Assembly: GCF_003865095.1 (NCBI RefSeq)
Contig: NZ_BHYK01000022.1
Span: forward strand, 24,563 to 88,562
Length of the DNA: 64,000 nucleotides
Direction of reading: 5' to 3'
From: Clostridium tagluense
GTDB taxonomy: Bacteria; Bacillota; Clostridia; Clostridiales; Clostridiaceae
Below the pieces are notes generated by a model. That model was given only the letters and a program-made list of their open reading frames with translations, was not told the DNA's origin and ran no database searches. The translations under genes and the position numbers were made by a program. Positions 44,887-53,810 of this stretch are shown piece by piece; position 1 is the first letter of the stretch; each line of letters opens with the position of its first letter.

Positions 44887-45221
44887 ATCGTATTGATGAA
44901 ATTATATTTTTGATAAATATCATATTATATAAATATTTTTCATCCCTATCAACTAATACTTTTTTATCCAACAGGGTTATAGGATTAATAATACATTTAT
45001 AGTGTTTTGAAGACATTTTTTTGTAGATATAATTATATTATGAGGAAGCTATCATAGAAATGAGAAAATCTTTCCATTGATTTTTCAACGGGAGTTTACT
45101 TTCACATTATTAACTCCTTAAATAACATATTTTTATATATTATGCTAAATATTAGAGAATCATAATAATGAGCAGAATTCAAATATGTCAACTATTAAAT
45201 TTAAAAAGGGGTTAATTAAAC

Positions 45222-45902
45222 GTGAATAATATATTGATTATTGAAGACGAAGAAAAGATTTCAGAAATATTAAAAGCATATCTTGAAAAAGAAGGCTATA
45301 TTGTTTATTGTGCTACAAAAGGTATGGAAGGTATAAAACTTTTCGAAAAAATTGAATTCGGTTTAGTTATATTAGACCTAATGCTGCCTGACATATCTGG
45401 TGAAGAGGTTTGTAGTGTACTAAGGAAAATTTCTGAGGTGCATATATTTATGCTTACAGCAAAGAGCACTTTGGAGAATAGAATAGAAGGATTAAATCTA
45501 GGAGCAGATGAGTATCTAGTTAAGCCGTTCAGCCCACGAGAACTAACTGCAAGAGTAAGGTCTTTATTTAGAAGGCTGAATGTAAATGAGTGTGAAACAA
45601 AAACTTATAGTAATGGTGATTTAGAAATTAATTATGAGAAAAGAATGGTTAAAGCGCGTGGCGAAGAAATATATCTTACACCAAATGAATTTGACATAGT
45701 ACATATTCTTTCATCTAATGAGGGAAAAATATTTACAAGAGAAAAACTGATTGAAAGAATTATGGGAATAGATTTTCAAGGTTTTGATAGAACAATAGAT
45801 GTACACATTAAAAATATACGTAAAAAGATAGAAGAGGACACCAGAAATCCTAAATATATATTAACTGTAACTAAAATTGGTTACAAATTTGGTGGTGATT
45901 AA
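45222..45902 (+). CDS. OmpR/PhoB-family response regulator
   Basis: The 226-residue product has a receiver domain (ILIIEDEEKISEILKAYLEK; phosphorylated Asp near residue 51 in VILDLMLPD; FMLTAKS; YLVKPFSP with the switch Lys) and a C-terminal winged helix (EIYLTPNEFDIVHIL, FDRTIDVHIKNIRKKIEED, TKIGYKFGG). It starts with GTG after AAAAGGGG. The sensor kinase follows after 3 bases. Regulated genes are probably those with TTCATAA direct repeats nearby (inference). Confidence 0.93.
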   Translation: MNNILIIEDEEKISEILKAYLEKEGYIVYCATKGMEGIKLFEKIEFGLVILDLMLPDISGEEVCSVLRKISEVHIFMLTAKSTLENRIEGLNLGADEYLVKPFSPRELTARVRSLFRRLNVNECETKTYSNGDLEINYEKRMVKARGEEIYLTPNEFDIVHILSSNEGKIFTREKLIERIMGIDFQGFDRTIDVHIKNIRKKIEEDTRNPKYILTVTKIGYKFGGD

Positions 45903-45905
45903 TTT

Positions 45906-47288
45906 ATGCAAAGCATAAGAAGAAGATTAAGTATTATTTTGGTATGTACGGCTATATTAGCACTTTTATTATCTACGCTTTTTGTAAATATAACAATATC
46001 AAGAACCTTTGACAATTACTTAGTTGAGATACAAAATAAGAGGAATATAAGAATAGTTAAATATTTAGAGGAGGTATATAAAAAAAGTGGTAAGTGGAGT
46101 GAAAATTCAGGAATAGAAATTATGCATGAAGCCTATATGAGTAACTATTGTCTTACTCTTAAGGAGGAAAATAAAAAAATCATTTGGGGAATGAACCCGA
46201 GTGACATGATTCACAATCCTAACGTTCATATGCACATTAAAAATGAAGGGGTTTATACTACAAGCACCTTTGAAATAAGATCTAATAACAAAATTGTAGG
46301 ATATGTAGAAATAGGACAATATGCTCCAGTGCTATTATCCAAAGAAGATGTAAATTTCAAAATTTCAATAAATGAGAGTATTATTCTAAGTGTTGTACTT
46401 TCAATCTTAATAACAATATTAATAAGTATATTTATTTCAAAGCAATTTTCCACCCCTCTTAGTCAAATTTCAAAGATTTCAGTTTATCTTTCAAACGGAA
46501 ATTATGGAGAAAGGTCACATAATAAGAGTAATATTTTAGAGCTTGAAGATTTAAGAAATAGCATAAATACGCTTGGAGAAAAGCTTCAGCATCAGGATGT
46601 GCTTAGAAAAAGATTAATATCAGATATATCCCATGAAATTAGAACACCTCTTAATATTCTTCAAAATAATTTTGAAGCTATGATTGATGGTATTTTTCCA
46701 GTAGATAATGAAAGATTAACTTACCTTAATGAAGAGGTTATTAGATTTGGAAAGCTTTTAGACAATTTAAATACCTTAAAAGAGGTTGAGGCGGAGGAAA
46801 TAGTGCTAAGCATGGAAAAAATTGATTTGAGGGATATTCTTTCTTCAGTGGTAAATGATTTTGAAGTAATAGCGGAAAATAAGAATCTTAACATATCCTT
46901 AGAATGTAGCACTAGTAACCCATGTAACATTTTAGGAGACCGTGATAAGATAAAACAGGTAATTATTAATTTACTTTCTAATGCAGTCAAATTTACAGAA
47001 GGGTTAGGGGAAATTAATATTACTTTGAAAGAAACTGATGAAAAGGTAATATTAAAAATAAAAGATACAGGCATTGGAATTAATAAGGAGGATTTACCTT
47101 ATATATTTGAGAGGCTATATAGGGGAGACAAAAGTAGACATGAAATAGAAGGCACAGGAATAGGACTCACCATTGTAAAGAATATATTGACACTTCATAA
47201 GGCAAGCATAGATGTGAAGAGTAAAGAGGGAAAGGGATGCGTTGTTACCGTGTATTTTAGTAGAATGTTGGGATCATCTCATAAATAA
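45906..47288 (+). CDS. Sensor histidine kinase
   Basis: This 460-residue membrane kinase has helix 1 at about 8-30, an extracellular sensor of about 125 residues, helix 2 at about 157-178, a HAMP linker, and the phospho-acceptor His near residue 243 in SDISHEIRTPLNI. The N box QVIINLLSNAVKF, G1 KDTGIGI, F box YIFERLYRG and G2 GTGIGLTIV are intact. It pairs with the regulator at 45222. Location in a copper/envelope island suggests copper or cell-wall stress as the signal, but the sensor domain has no Cys/Met cluster I can see. Confidence 0.93.
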   Translation: MQSIRRRLSIILVCTAILALLLSTLFVNITISRTFDNYLVEIQNKRNIRIVKYLEEVYKKSGKWSENSGIEIMHEAYMSNYCLTLKEENKKIIWGMNPSDMIHNPNVHMHIKNEGVYTTSTFEIRSNNKIVGYVEIGQYAPVLLSKEDVNFKISINESIILSVVLSILITILISIFISKQFSTPLSQISKISVYLSNGNYGERSHNKSNILELEDLRNSINTLGEKLQHQDVLRKRLISDISHEIRTPLNILQNNFEAMIDGIFPVDNERLTYLNEEVIRFGKLLDNLNTLKEVEAEEIVLSMEKIDLRDILSSVVNDFEVIAENKNLNISLECSTSNPCNILGDRDKIKQVIINLLSNAVKFTEGLGEINITLKETDEKVILKIKDTGIGINKEDLPYIFERLYRGDKSRHEIEGTGIGLTIVKNILTLHKASIDVKSKEGKGCVVTVYFSRMLGSSHK

Positions 47289-47459
47289 TATACGCGCAGG
47301 AAGATATAAGGAATAAGTACCTATGGTAAAAACATAAATTATTTTTCTAATTGGAAAAAACAATAAAGTATGCTTTTAGTTTCTTCACATGCCTAGCATA
47401 TAATGTAATTAAATTATGAGTGTTTTCTAAATTATAGAAAGCATATTGGAGGGTTAATA

Positions 47460-47747
47460 ATGAATTTCAATGAAGATAAAAAAGTTAAGCAAAGTAATGG
47501 TAAGCATAGTCCACTAAAACATATGGCTCACATGGTAATTTGTTGTGGCTTACCTATAGTTATTCTGTTTTCTTTGCCGATTATAACAAAGATTAGTCCA
47601 AGTACTGGTAGAGTAGTTCTGAAGATGTTGCCATTTTTATGTCCAGTAATGATGATTTTAATGATTCCAATGATGAGGGGTGGCAATAAAAAAGAAAGTT
47701 GCTTTGACAATACCAATGAGGATAAGAAAACACTTGAGATTAAATAA
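47460..47747 (+). CDS. Small Met/Cys-containing membrane protein (DUF2933-like)
   Basis: This 95-residue protein has two hydrophobic helices (HMVICCGLPIVILFSLPII and LKMLPFLCPVMMILMIPMM). HMAHMVICC and CPVMMILMIPMM are rich in His, Cys and Met, as in small proteins next to copper transporters. GGAGGG precedes ATG. It lies between the sensor kinase and the SafE fusion. The function is inferred only from place and composition. Confidence 0.65.
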   Translation: MNFNEDKKVKQSNGKHSPLKHMAHMVICCGLPIVILFSLPIITKISPSTGRVVLKMLPFLCPVMMILMIPMMRGGNKKESCFDNTNEDKKTLEIK

Positions 47748-47922
47748 TATACTTTACTAATGTTAATTAAGTTTTTCATTGAAATTTCTTACATTTCTTT
47801 ATAAAATCTACACATCTTTTTTGTATAATTAAAATTAAGATTTATATTCATAGGATTAAAGGTACAGCTTAATATTCATGAACCTTGCAAGATAAAGATC
47901 CATTTAATTAGGAGGTAAAAAA

Positions 47923-49326
47923 GTGAGCGTTAAAAAAGAAAAAATCAAAGTCTTTGACATGACATGTACATCCTGCGAGTCAAGAGTGGAAAGAGCAGTT
48001 AGAAAATTAGATGGTGTAAAAACCGCTAAAGCTAGTTTCAGCGACCAATCTTTAACTATAGAGTATGACACAGATTTCTGCAACAACGAAAAGATTAAAA
48101 CTACTATAAAAGCAGCTGGTTATAGTACAGAGAATTCAAATAACTATAGAATAGTGGGTATATTTATAATTGTAGCAGCAATTATATTAATTGGAAATTC
48201 AACAGGTGGAATTGATATGACCTCAAAGCTAAACGGTGCTACATATTTTGTTCTATTCATTGTTGGAGCCATTACATCAATCCATTGTGTAGGTATGTGT
48301 GGGGGAATAATGCTATCACAAAGTATAAATAAAGATAGTAAAAGTAAATTTGATTCCATGAAACCTGCCATTCTATACAACGCAGGTAGAGTTGTTTCCT
48401 ACACTATTCTTGGTGGGATAGTTGGTTCTCTAGGTTCTGTTCTTTCACTTTCACTCCCCGTGAAGGCTGGACTTCAAATATTTGCTGGTTTGTTTATGAT
48501 AATGATGGGACTTAATATGAGTGGCTATAGCTTATTTAGAAAGTTTAATATAAAGCTCCCATGGTCTGCTTGCAAGGTTAAGAAAAAACCAAAAACTCCT
48601 TTTTTAGTTGGCGCTTTTAATGGACTTATGCCCTGTGGACCACTTCAGACAATGCAATTATATGCCTTAGGAACTGGAAGTGCTTACAAGGGTGCCTTAG
48701 CTATGCTAATATTTTCTCTAGGTACAGTACCATTAATGCTTACCTTTGGCGCAGTATCAGGTCTCATAAGTAAAGGATATACAAAGACTCTTTTAAAATT
48801 TAGTGGAATACTAGTTGTAGTTTTGGGTATGGTAATGGGAACTAGAGGACTAGCCCTGGCTGGTGTTAATGTGCCTTCTACAGCTTCACTAGCTGCTACT
48901 TTATCTGGTAATAAAACATCGGCATCAGCAACGCCCGCTGCTAAACCCATTATAGAGAATGGGGTTCAGATAGTTCGGATGACGGCAGATGGTGCTGGTT
49001 ATACCCCAAATGGTCTATATATACAGAAAAATATGCCTGTAAAATGGATAATTGATGGTAAGGCATTAAACTCCTGTAACAGCCAAATTATAATTCCTTC
49101 TTTAAATATTGAGAAGAATTTAGAGCCAGGCGAGAATGTTATTGAATTTACACCAAAGGATCAAGATATAAACTTCAGCTGTGGAATGGGCATGATTAGG
49201 GGTGTATTTAAGGTGGTTGATAACGTGAAAGCTGTGGACACCTCAAAGCCAGATGCTTCAATACCAGCTCCATCAAGTGGAATGCCTGGTTGCAACATGG
49301 GTGGAGGAGATTCCACAGCACCTTAA
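47923..49326 (+). CDS. HMA - SafE/UreH-like membrane - cupredoxin fusion protein
   Basis: The 467-residue chain has three parts. Residues 1 to about 70 are an HMA domain with MTCTSCES (MxCxxC). About 75-315 form a membrane domain of the sulfite-exporter TauE/SafE or UreH-like type, with paired motifs SIHCVGMCGGI and FNGLMPCGPLQTMQ. After a linker, about 345-440 is a cupredoxin-like domain outside the membrane (NSCNSQIIIPSLNI, NFSCGMGMIRGVF), then a Met/Gly-rich tail (GMPGCNMGGG). Soft-metal ligands in all three parts suggest handling of Cu(I) across the membrane. GTG start after AGGAGGT. Direction of transport is unknown. Confidence 0.8.
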   Translation: MSVKKEKIKVFDMTCTSCESRVERAVRKLDGVKTAKASFSDQSLTIEYDTDFCNNEKIKTTIKAAGYSTENSNNYRIVGIFIIVAAIILIGNSTGGIDMTSKLNGATYFVLFIVGAITSIHCVGMCGGIMLSQSINKDSKSKFDSMKPAILYNAGRVVSYTILGGIVGSLGSVLSLSLPVKAGLQIFAGLFMIMMGLNMSGYSLFRKFNIKLPWSACKVKKKPKTPFLVGAFNGLMPCGPLQTMQLYALGTGSAYKGALAMLIFSLGTVPLMLTFGAVSGLISKGYTKTLLKFSGILVVVLGMVMGTRGLALAGVNVPSTASLAATLSGNKTSASATPAAKPIIENGVQIVRMTADGAGYTPNGLYIQKNMPVKWIIDGKALNSCNSQIIIPSLNIEKNLEPGENVIEFTPKDQDINFSCGMGMIRGVFKVVDNVKAVDTSKPDASIPAPSSGMPGCNMGGGDSTAP

Positions 49327-49431
49327 AAACCAAGTTTGTAGGGTCTATGGTTATTGTAGATGATTTGAAAAATGTAGATTTAGAGCAAATAAGAAAAGAG
49401 TATTTAGGAGCATAGGTGAATAATAATATGT

Positions 49432-49453
49432 TTCTTCATTTAATCTTCATAAT
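49432..49453 (+). promoter_or_regulatory. Direct repeats with 11-base period upstream of the lipoprotein gene
   Basis: TTCTTCATTTA then ATCTTCATAAT repeat CTTCAT with an 11-base step, like the pair at 43599-43620. TATATAACTATAAAT follows as the probable -10 region. This is a candidate site for the response regulator at 45222. Confidence 0.5.
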
Positions 49454-49500
49454 AATTGGATATTATATAACTATAAATATTAGAAGGAGTTGTTTTAAAT

Positions 49501-50211
49501 ATGAAAAATAATAAAAAAATTATGATATTGTTAACTTCAGCTATTCTTACTCTATCATTTGTGGGTTGTAGTAGTAAATCTCAAACTGTAAGTAAAGACT
49601 CTGATGGTGCGCTTAAAGCTTTTAATGCTATTGTAAAGGCAAATCCTAAGAGCAAGGGCTATCATAGTGCTCTTAAGCATTGGGGATTTAAGCTTCCTGC
49701 AAATGATAAGTTCGAATGGACTAAAGATACCTCTGCAAATAAAATAGACTTTGCTATGGTAATAGATGCAGATCCATTAATTAAAGCTGGTTTGGACGTT
49801 AAAAAGTTAGACCCAAATAAGTGGGTATATAAACCTGCTGAGATAGAAGGCGGAGTTCAGCTATCAAATAGAATAATTTTTCCTTTTAACGTAAGTGATA
49901 AAAAAGAAACTTCAAATGGCTCAGAGGATGCTTTTAGAAGGATCTTAGAGCAGGATCCAAAGCTAATTAAATATATGGAAGATGAAAAACATTATGCTTT
50001 AATGCTTGGAGAGGGTAATTCAGTGCACTTTACAGAGAACTTAGGGGCATCTGATGAGGACATGGAATTTGTATTTAAGGCAGAGCCACTAATTAAAGCA
50101 GGTTTAGATGTTACAAAACTTCAGGGTACTGGATTTAAATTAGAAGTAGCTGGTAAAGATAATATGGACAGTAAAGATGATCAATTAGTTAAGGGTTATA
50201 AATTAAAATAA
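49501..50211 (+). CDS. Putative lipoprotein with internal duplication
   Basis: The 236-residue product has a lipoprotein signal (IMILLTSAILTLSF then VGCSS). The mature part has two related halves: DFAMVIDADPLIKAGLDVKK in the first and EFVFKAEPLIKAGLDVTK in the second. The family is not known to me. Conserved His (GYHSALKHWGF, EKHYALML) might bind metal. It lies between the SafE fusion and csoR-copA, so a copper-linked envelope role is plausible. Confidence 0.7.
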   Translation: MKNNKKIMILLTSAILTLSFVGCSSKSQTVSKDSDGALKAFNAIVKANPKSKGYHSALKHWGFKLPANDKFEWTKDTSANKIDFAMVIDADPLIKAGLDVKKLDPNKWVYKPAEIEGGVQLSNRIIFPFNVSDKKETSNGSEDAFRRILEQDPKLIKYMEDEKHYALMLGEGNSVHFTENLGASDEDMEFVFKAEPLIKAGLDVTKLQGTGFKLEVAGKDNMDSKDDQLVKGYKLK

Positions 50212-50266
50212 ATTAGTCAGTTATAAATATACTATGCATTTGAGGTGTATAGTATATTTTGTAGGC

Positions 50267-50281
50267 ACCCCTCGCAGGGGG
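50267..50281. promoter_or_regulatory. CsoR operator candidate
   Basis: ACCCCTCGCAGGGGG has CCCCT and AGGGG inverted around CGC, just before the csoR ribosome binding site. CsoR sites are GC-rich inverted repeats of this kind, so autoregulation of csoR-copA is likely. An AT-rich inverted repeat (AATATACTAT/ATAGTATATT, 50226-50258) lies upstream and may end the lipoprotein transcript. Confidence 0.5.
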
Positions 50282-50295
50282 AAGGAGATACTTAA

Positions 50296-50562
50296 ATGAA
50301 TCAAGAAAAAATCAAGGCATTGCAATCCTTAAAAACTTCAAAAGGACAAGTAGAAGGAATTATAAAGATGATAGAAGAGGGAAGATATTGTCTAGATGTA
50401 TCTAATCAGATAATTGCAGCGCAATCTCTTTTAAAGAAAGCTAACTTGTTAATATTAAAACAGCATCTAAGTCATTGTGTTAAGGACGCGGTACTTAGTG
50501 ATAATGGTGAAGAGAAGATTGATGAGATAATTGGATTGCTATCAAAGATTATGGATAAATAA
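50296..50562 (+). CDS. csoR: Copper-sensing transcriptional repressor CsoR
   Basis: The 88-residue all-helical protein has the Cu(I) ligand pattern of CsoR: Cys in EGRYCLDV, and His-x3-Cys in LKQHLSHCVKDAV. KTSKGQVEGIIKMIEEG is the conserved helix 1. It blocks the copA promoter until Cu(I) binds. GAAGGAG precedes ATG. It lies 25 bases before the copA start and after a CCCCT-CGC-AGGGG inverted repeat. Confidence 0.92.
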   Translation: MNQEKIKALQSLKTSKGQVEGIIKMIEEGRYCLDVSNQIIAAQSLLKKANLLILKQHLSHCVKDAVLSDNGEEKIDEIIGLLSKIMDK

Positions 50563-50587
50563 TAAGGTATTAAGGAGGCAATATAAG

Positions 50588-53041
50588 GTGGAAACAAAAT
50601 CATTAAAAATAGAAGGAATGACCTGCGCTGCTTGTGCAAAAAGTGTTGAAAGGATTTCAAAGAAGTTACCAGGCGTTACGGAAGCAAATGTGAATTTTGC
50701 TACTGAAAAATTAAATATATCTTATGATGAAACAAAGGTTAAGTTATTAGACATACAAAATGCTGTAGAAAAAGGTGGTTATAAAGCTTTAGTTGAAACC
50801 AGTAATAAAACCTTGAAAATAGAGGGAATGACCTGTGCTGCATGCGCAAAGACCATCGAGAGGGTTATAAAAAAACTCCCTGGAGTAGTTGAAACAAATG
50901 TAAATTTTGCTACTGAAAAATTGAATATAAGCTTTGAACCCACCAGGGTAAGAACTTCTGACATAAAGAAAGCAATCGAAAAAGCAGGATACAAAGCCTG
51001 CGAAGATGAAAGTAACGTGGACATTGATCGAGAAAAAAAAGAAAAAGAAATAAAAGCCTTATGGAATAGATTTATAATATCAGCAGTATTTGCAGTGCCA
51101 TTACTTCTAATTGCAATGGTGCCAATGATTGCAGAAAAGTTAAACTATCAGCTTCCTTTAGCTATTGATCCTATGCTACATCCAGTAGCTTACGCCATTA
51201 TACAATTGATACTTGTGATTCCAGTTATGACTTCTGGTAAAAAGTATTTTATTGTCGGATTTAAATCTTTAGTACGGTTAAGTCCTAATATGGATTCGCT
51301 TATATCCATTGGAACATCTGCGGCATTTTTGTATAGTTTATTTGCTGTATATGAAATAACCTTTCTGGGAAATGTTGATTATGTAATGTACTTTGAATCA
51401 GCAGGAGTTATTTTGACACTTATTACTTTAGGAAAGTATTTAGAATCAGTTACAAAAGGAAAGACTTCCGAAGCAATTAAAAAGCTTATGGGCCTAGCAC
51501 CTAAAACAGCTATTATCATAAGAGATAATATGGAAATTGAAATTTCAATTGATGAAGTTGAAGTGGGTGATATAGTAGTTGTGAGGCCTGGTGAAAAAAT
51601 GCCAGTAGATGGTGAGGTTGTGGAAGGAACAACACTCGTAGATGAGTCAATGCTAACTGGTGAAAGTATGCCAGTAGAAAAAGCTATTGGACATAAGATA
51701 ATTGGTGCAAGTATAAATAAGAATGGATCAATTAAATATAAAGCAACTAGAGTGGGTAAAGATACGGCACTGGCACAAATTATAACTTTGGTTGAAAATG
51801 CCCAGGGCTCAAAAGCTCCTATAGCTAAGATGGCAGATATTATATCAAGTTATTTTGTTCCGGTGGTTATAGGACTCGCATTAATTTCTTCATTAGCTTG
51901 GCTTATATCTGGCGAGACCATAGTGTTTTCATTAACTATATTCATATCAGTGCTTGTAATAGCTTGCCCTTGTGCTCTTGGCCTTGCAACTCCTACAGCA
52001 ATAATGGTTGGAACAGGAAAAGGTGCAGAATATGGTGTACTTATAAAAAGCGGTGTAGCATTGGAGACTGCACATAAGATTCAAACTATAGTATTTGATA
52101 AGACTGGAACACTTACGGAGGGAAAACCAAAGGTAACAGATATTGTTACTGTAGAGGGTACTTCCCAGACATACTTACTTCAAATAGCAGCCTCTGCTGA
52201 AAAAGGATCTGAACATCCATTAGGTGAGGCTATAGTTAAAGGTGCACAGGAAAGATCTTTAGAACTTAAAAAGGTAGACAAATTTGAAGCTATACCTGGT
52301 TATGGAATAGAAGTTAGTATAGAAGGTAATAAAGTTCTACTTGGAAATATGAAACTTATGGTAGAAAGTAAAATTTCCTTAGAGAAGTTAGAGGATATTT
52401 CAAACAAGCTTGCGGAAGAAGGCAAAACTCCAATGTATATCGCTATAGATAACAAGATAAGTGGAATCATTGCAGTTGCAGATACCGTTAAGGAAAATAG
52501 TAAAAAAGCCATAGAAAGACTTCATTCTATGGGAATAGAAGTTGCCATGATAACTGGTGATAATAAAAGAACTGCAGCGGCTATTGCAGCGCAAGTTGGT
52601 ATAGATAGAATATACGCCGAGGTTCTTCCTGAGGATAAAGCAAAGGTCGTTAAAAAGCTTCAAGCAGAAGGTAAAAAAGTTGCTATGGTTGGGGATGGAA
52701 TTAATGATGCGCCTGCACTTGCCCAAGCTGATATTGGTATAGCTATAGGGTCAGGTACTGATGTAGCTATGGAATCCGCAGACATAGTACTTATGAGAAG
52801 TGATTTAATGGATGTACCTACTGCGTTACAGTTAAGTAAGAAAACAATAACAAATATAAAACAAAACCTGTTTTGGGCTTTTGGTTACAATATACTAGGA
52901 ATACCAGTTGCAATGGGAATACTGCATCTATTTGGAGGCCCGCTTCTAAATCCTATTATTGCAGCACTAGCAATGAGTTTTAGTTCGGTTTCTGTATTAA
53001 CAAATGCTTTAAGGTTAAAAGGATTTAAGCCATTAACATAA
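50588..53041 (+). CDS. copA: Cu+-exporting P-type ATPase
   Basis: This 817-residue P1B-type ATPase pumps Cu(I) out of the cell. Two N-terminal HMA domains each have GMTCAAC. After eight expected helices come MLTGESMPVEK (actuator), the CPC metal site in ACPCALGLATPTA near residue 459, the phosphorylation motif DKTGTLTEG near 503, SEHPLGEA, and GDGINDAPALAQADIG. CPC with two HMA domains is the CopA pattern. I choose GTG 50588 after AAGGAGG over the longer frame that begins inside csoR. It is coexpressed with csoR. Confidence 0.96.
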   Translation: METKSLKIEGMTCAACAKSVERISKKLPGVTEANVNFATEKLNISYDETKVKLLDIQNAVEKGGYKALVETSNKTLKIEGMTCAACAKTIERVIKKLPGVVETNVNFATEKLNISFEPTRVRTSDIKKAIEKAGYKACEDESNVDIDREKKEKEIKALWNRFIISAVFAVPLLLIAMVPMIAEKLNYQLPLAIDPMLHPVAYAIIQLILVIPVMTSGKKYFIVGFKSLVRLSPNMDSLISIGTSAAFLYSLFAVYEITFLGNVDYVMYFESAGVILTLITLGKYLESVTKGKTSEAIKKLMGLAPKTAIIIRDNMEIEISIDEVEVGDIVVVRPGEKMPVDGEVVEGTTLVDESMLTGESMPVEKAIGHKIIGASINKNGSIKYKATRVGKDTALAQIITLVENAQGSKAPIAKMADIISSYFVPVVIGLALISSLAWLISGETIVFSLTIFISVLVIACPCALGLATPTAIMVGTGKGAEYGVLIKSGVALETAHKIQTIVFDKTGTLTEGKPKVTDIVTVEGTSQTYLLQIAASAEKGSEHPLGEAIVKGAQERSLELKKVDKFEAIPGYGIEVSIEGNKVLLGNMKLMVESKISLEKLEDISNKLAEEGKTPMYIAIDNKISGIIAVADTVKENSKKAIERLHSMGIEVAMITGDNKRTAAAIAAQVGIDRIYAEVLPEDKAKVVKKLQAEGKKVAMVGDGINDAPALAQADIGIAIGSGTDVAMESADIVLMRSDLMDVPTALQLSKKTITNIKQNLFWAFGYNILGIPVAMGILHLFGGPLLNPIIAALAMSFSSVSVLTNALRLKGFKPLT

Positions 53042-53199
53042 AATTTGAAAGGAGAAATAAAAAAAAATTTTTTATGTAGTTTCTAAGGCTTTTATTTAAA
53101 AATTATAAGTAAAGTTTAATATTAATTGTAAATCACAAATAAATGATGTAAAATTCTTACTAAGGGGTTCACTATATATGCTCCTAAAATTTATTTTTT

Positions 53200-53227
53200 T
53201 TGACATGAAAATGGGCATAATTATGCT
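53200..53227 (+). promoter_or_regulatory. Promoter of the gene at 53283
   Basis: TTGACA (53200-53205), 16 bases, TATGCT (53222-53227), about 55 bases before the ATG. Confidence 0.5.
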
Positions 53228-53282
53228 AGTAGCTAAGATGTCATAAATAATAAAAGAAAGGTTAAATGAGGTGTAAAATTAA

Positions 53283-53609
53283 ATGTCAGTTAAATATAGT
53301 TTAAAAAAGAAATATACATGTAGTACAGAGATGGTATTTAGGGTATGGATAAAGGCGGTATATGGGGAATCTCAAATCATGGGTACATACAATGAGTATA
53401 CCAGGGATGAATTTGAGAATAACATAATAAATGAGTTGCAAGAATTAGTAAGTGACGAAAAATACAAGTGTGGATATTTAGAAGAACTGAAGCATGAATA
53501 TTTAAATATACCGGAATGTAAAGAAGGGTACTGTCATTCATTACTAACTTTAGATGTTGTAGCTGTAGGCAGAACTGGTATTTTGTATGACGTAATAATA
53601 AAAAAATAG
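53283..53609 (+). CDS. Protein of unknown function
   Basis: The 108-residue soluble protein (VKYSLKKKYTCSTEMVFRVW at its start; GYCHSLLTLDVVAVGRTGIL near its end) has no motif I recognise, no signal peptide and no membrane helix. It has its own promoter and terminator, and lies between copA and an imported-looking regulator. The codon use is like its clostridial neighbours. Confidence 0.6.
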   Translation: MSVKYSLKKKYTCSTEMVFRVWIKAVYGESQIMGTYNEYTRDEFENNIINELQELVSDEKYKCGYLEELKHEYLNIPECKEGYCHSLLTLDVVAVGRTGILYDVIIKK

Positions 53610-53657
53610 ATAATGATAGATTTGTGTAATAACTTTAGAAGTCTATATCTAACTAGA

Positions 53658-53700
53658 AATTGGTATGGGAATTTACTCCTGTACTAATTTTTTTATTTTT
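53658..53700 (+). terminator. Rho-independent terminator
   Basis: AATTGGTATGGGA pairs with TCCTGTACTAATT when G-U pairs are allowed, and a T-rich run follows. Confidence 0.8.
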
Positions 53701-53754
53701 TTTTGGGGTGTTTATGAGTGTATGTAAAGATTCAAACATTGTTTAATGTTTTGC

Positions 53755-53794
53755 TTGATTAATTCCATTTTTGGTATTATAATTATAAATGGAA
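53755..53794 (+). promoter_or_regulatory. Promoter with overlapping inverted repeat
   Basis: TTGATT (53755-53760), 17 bases, TATAAT (53778-53783). TTCCATTT (53763-53770) and AAATGGAA (53787-53794) are perfectly inverted around the -10 box. This looks like an autoregulatory operator for the HTH gene that follows. Confidence 0.6.
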
Positions 53795-53810
53795 CCAATG
53801 GAGGTGTAGT

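Noticed and set aside
46721..47074. 117-codon open frame on the minus strand
   Set aside because: Antisense shadow of the histidine kinase catalytic domain.
49322..49415. Short frame (MVIVDDLKNVDLEQIRKEYL) after the SafE fusion
   Set aside because: About 22 codons, no RBS, no recognised family; insufficient to call a gene.
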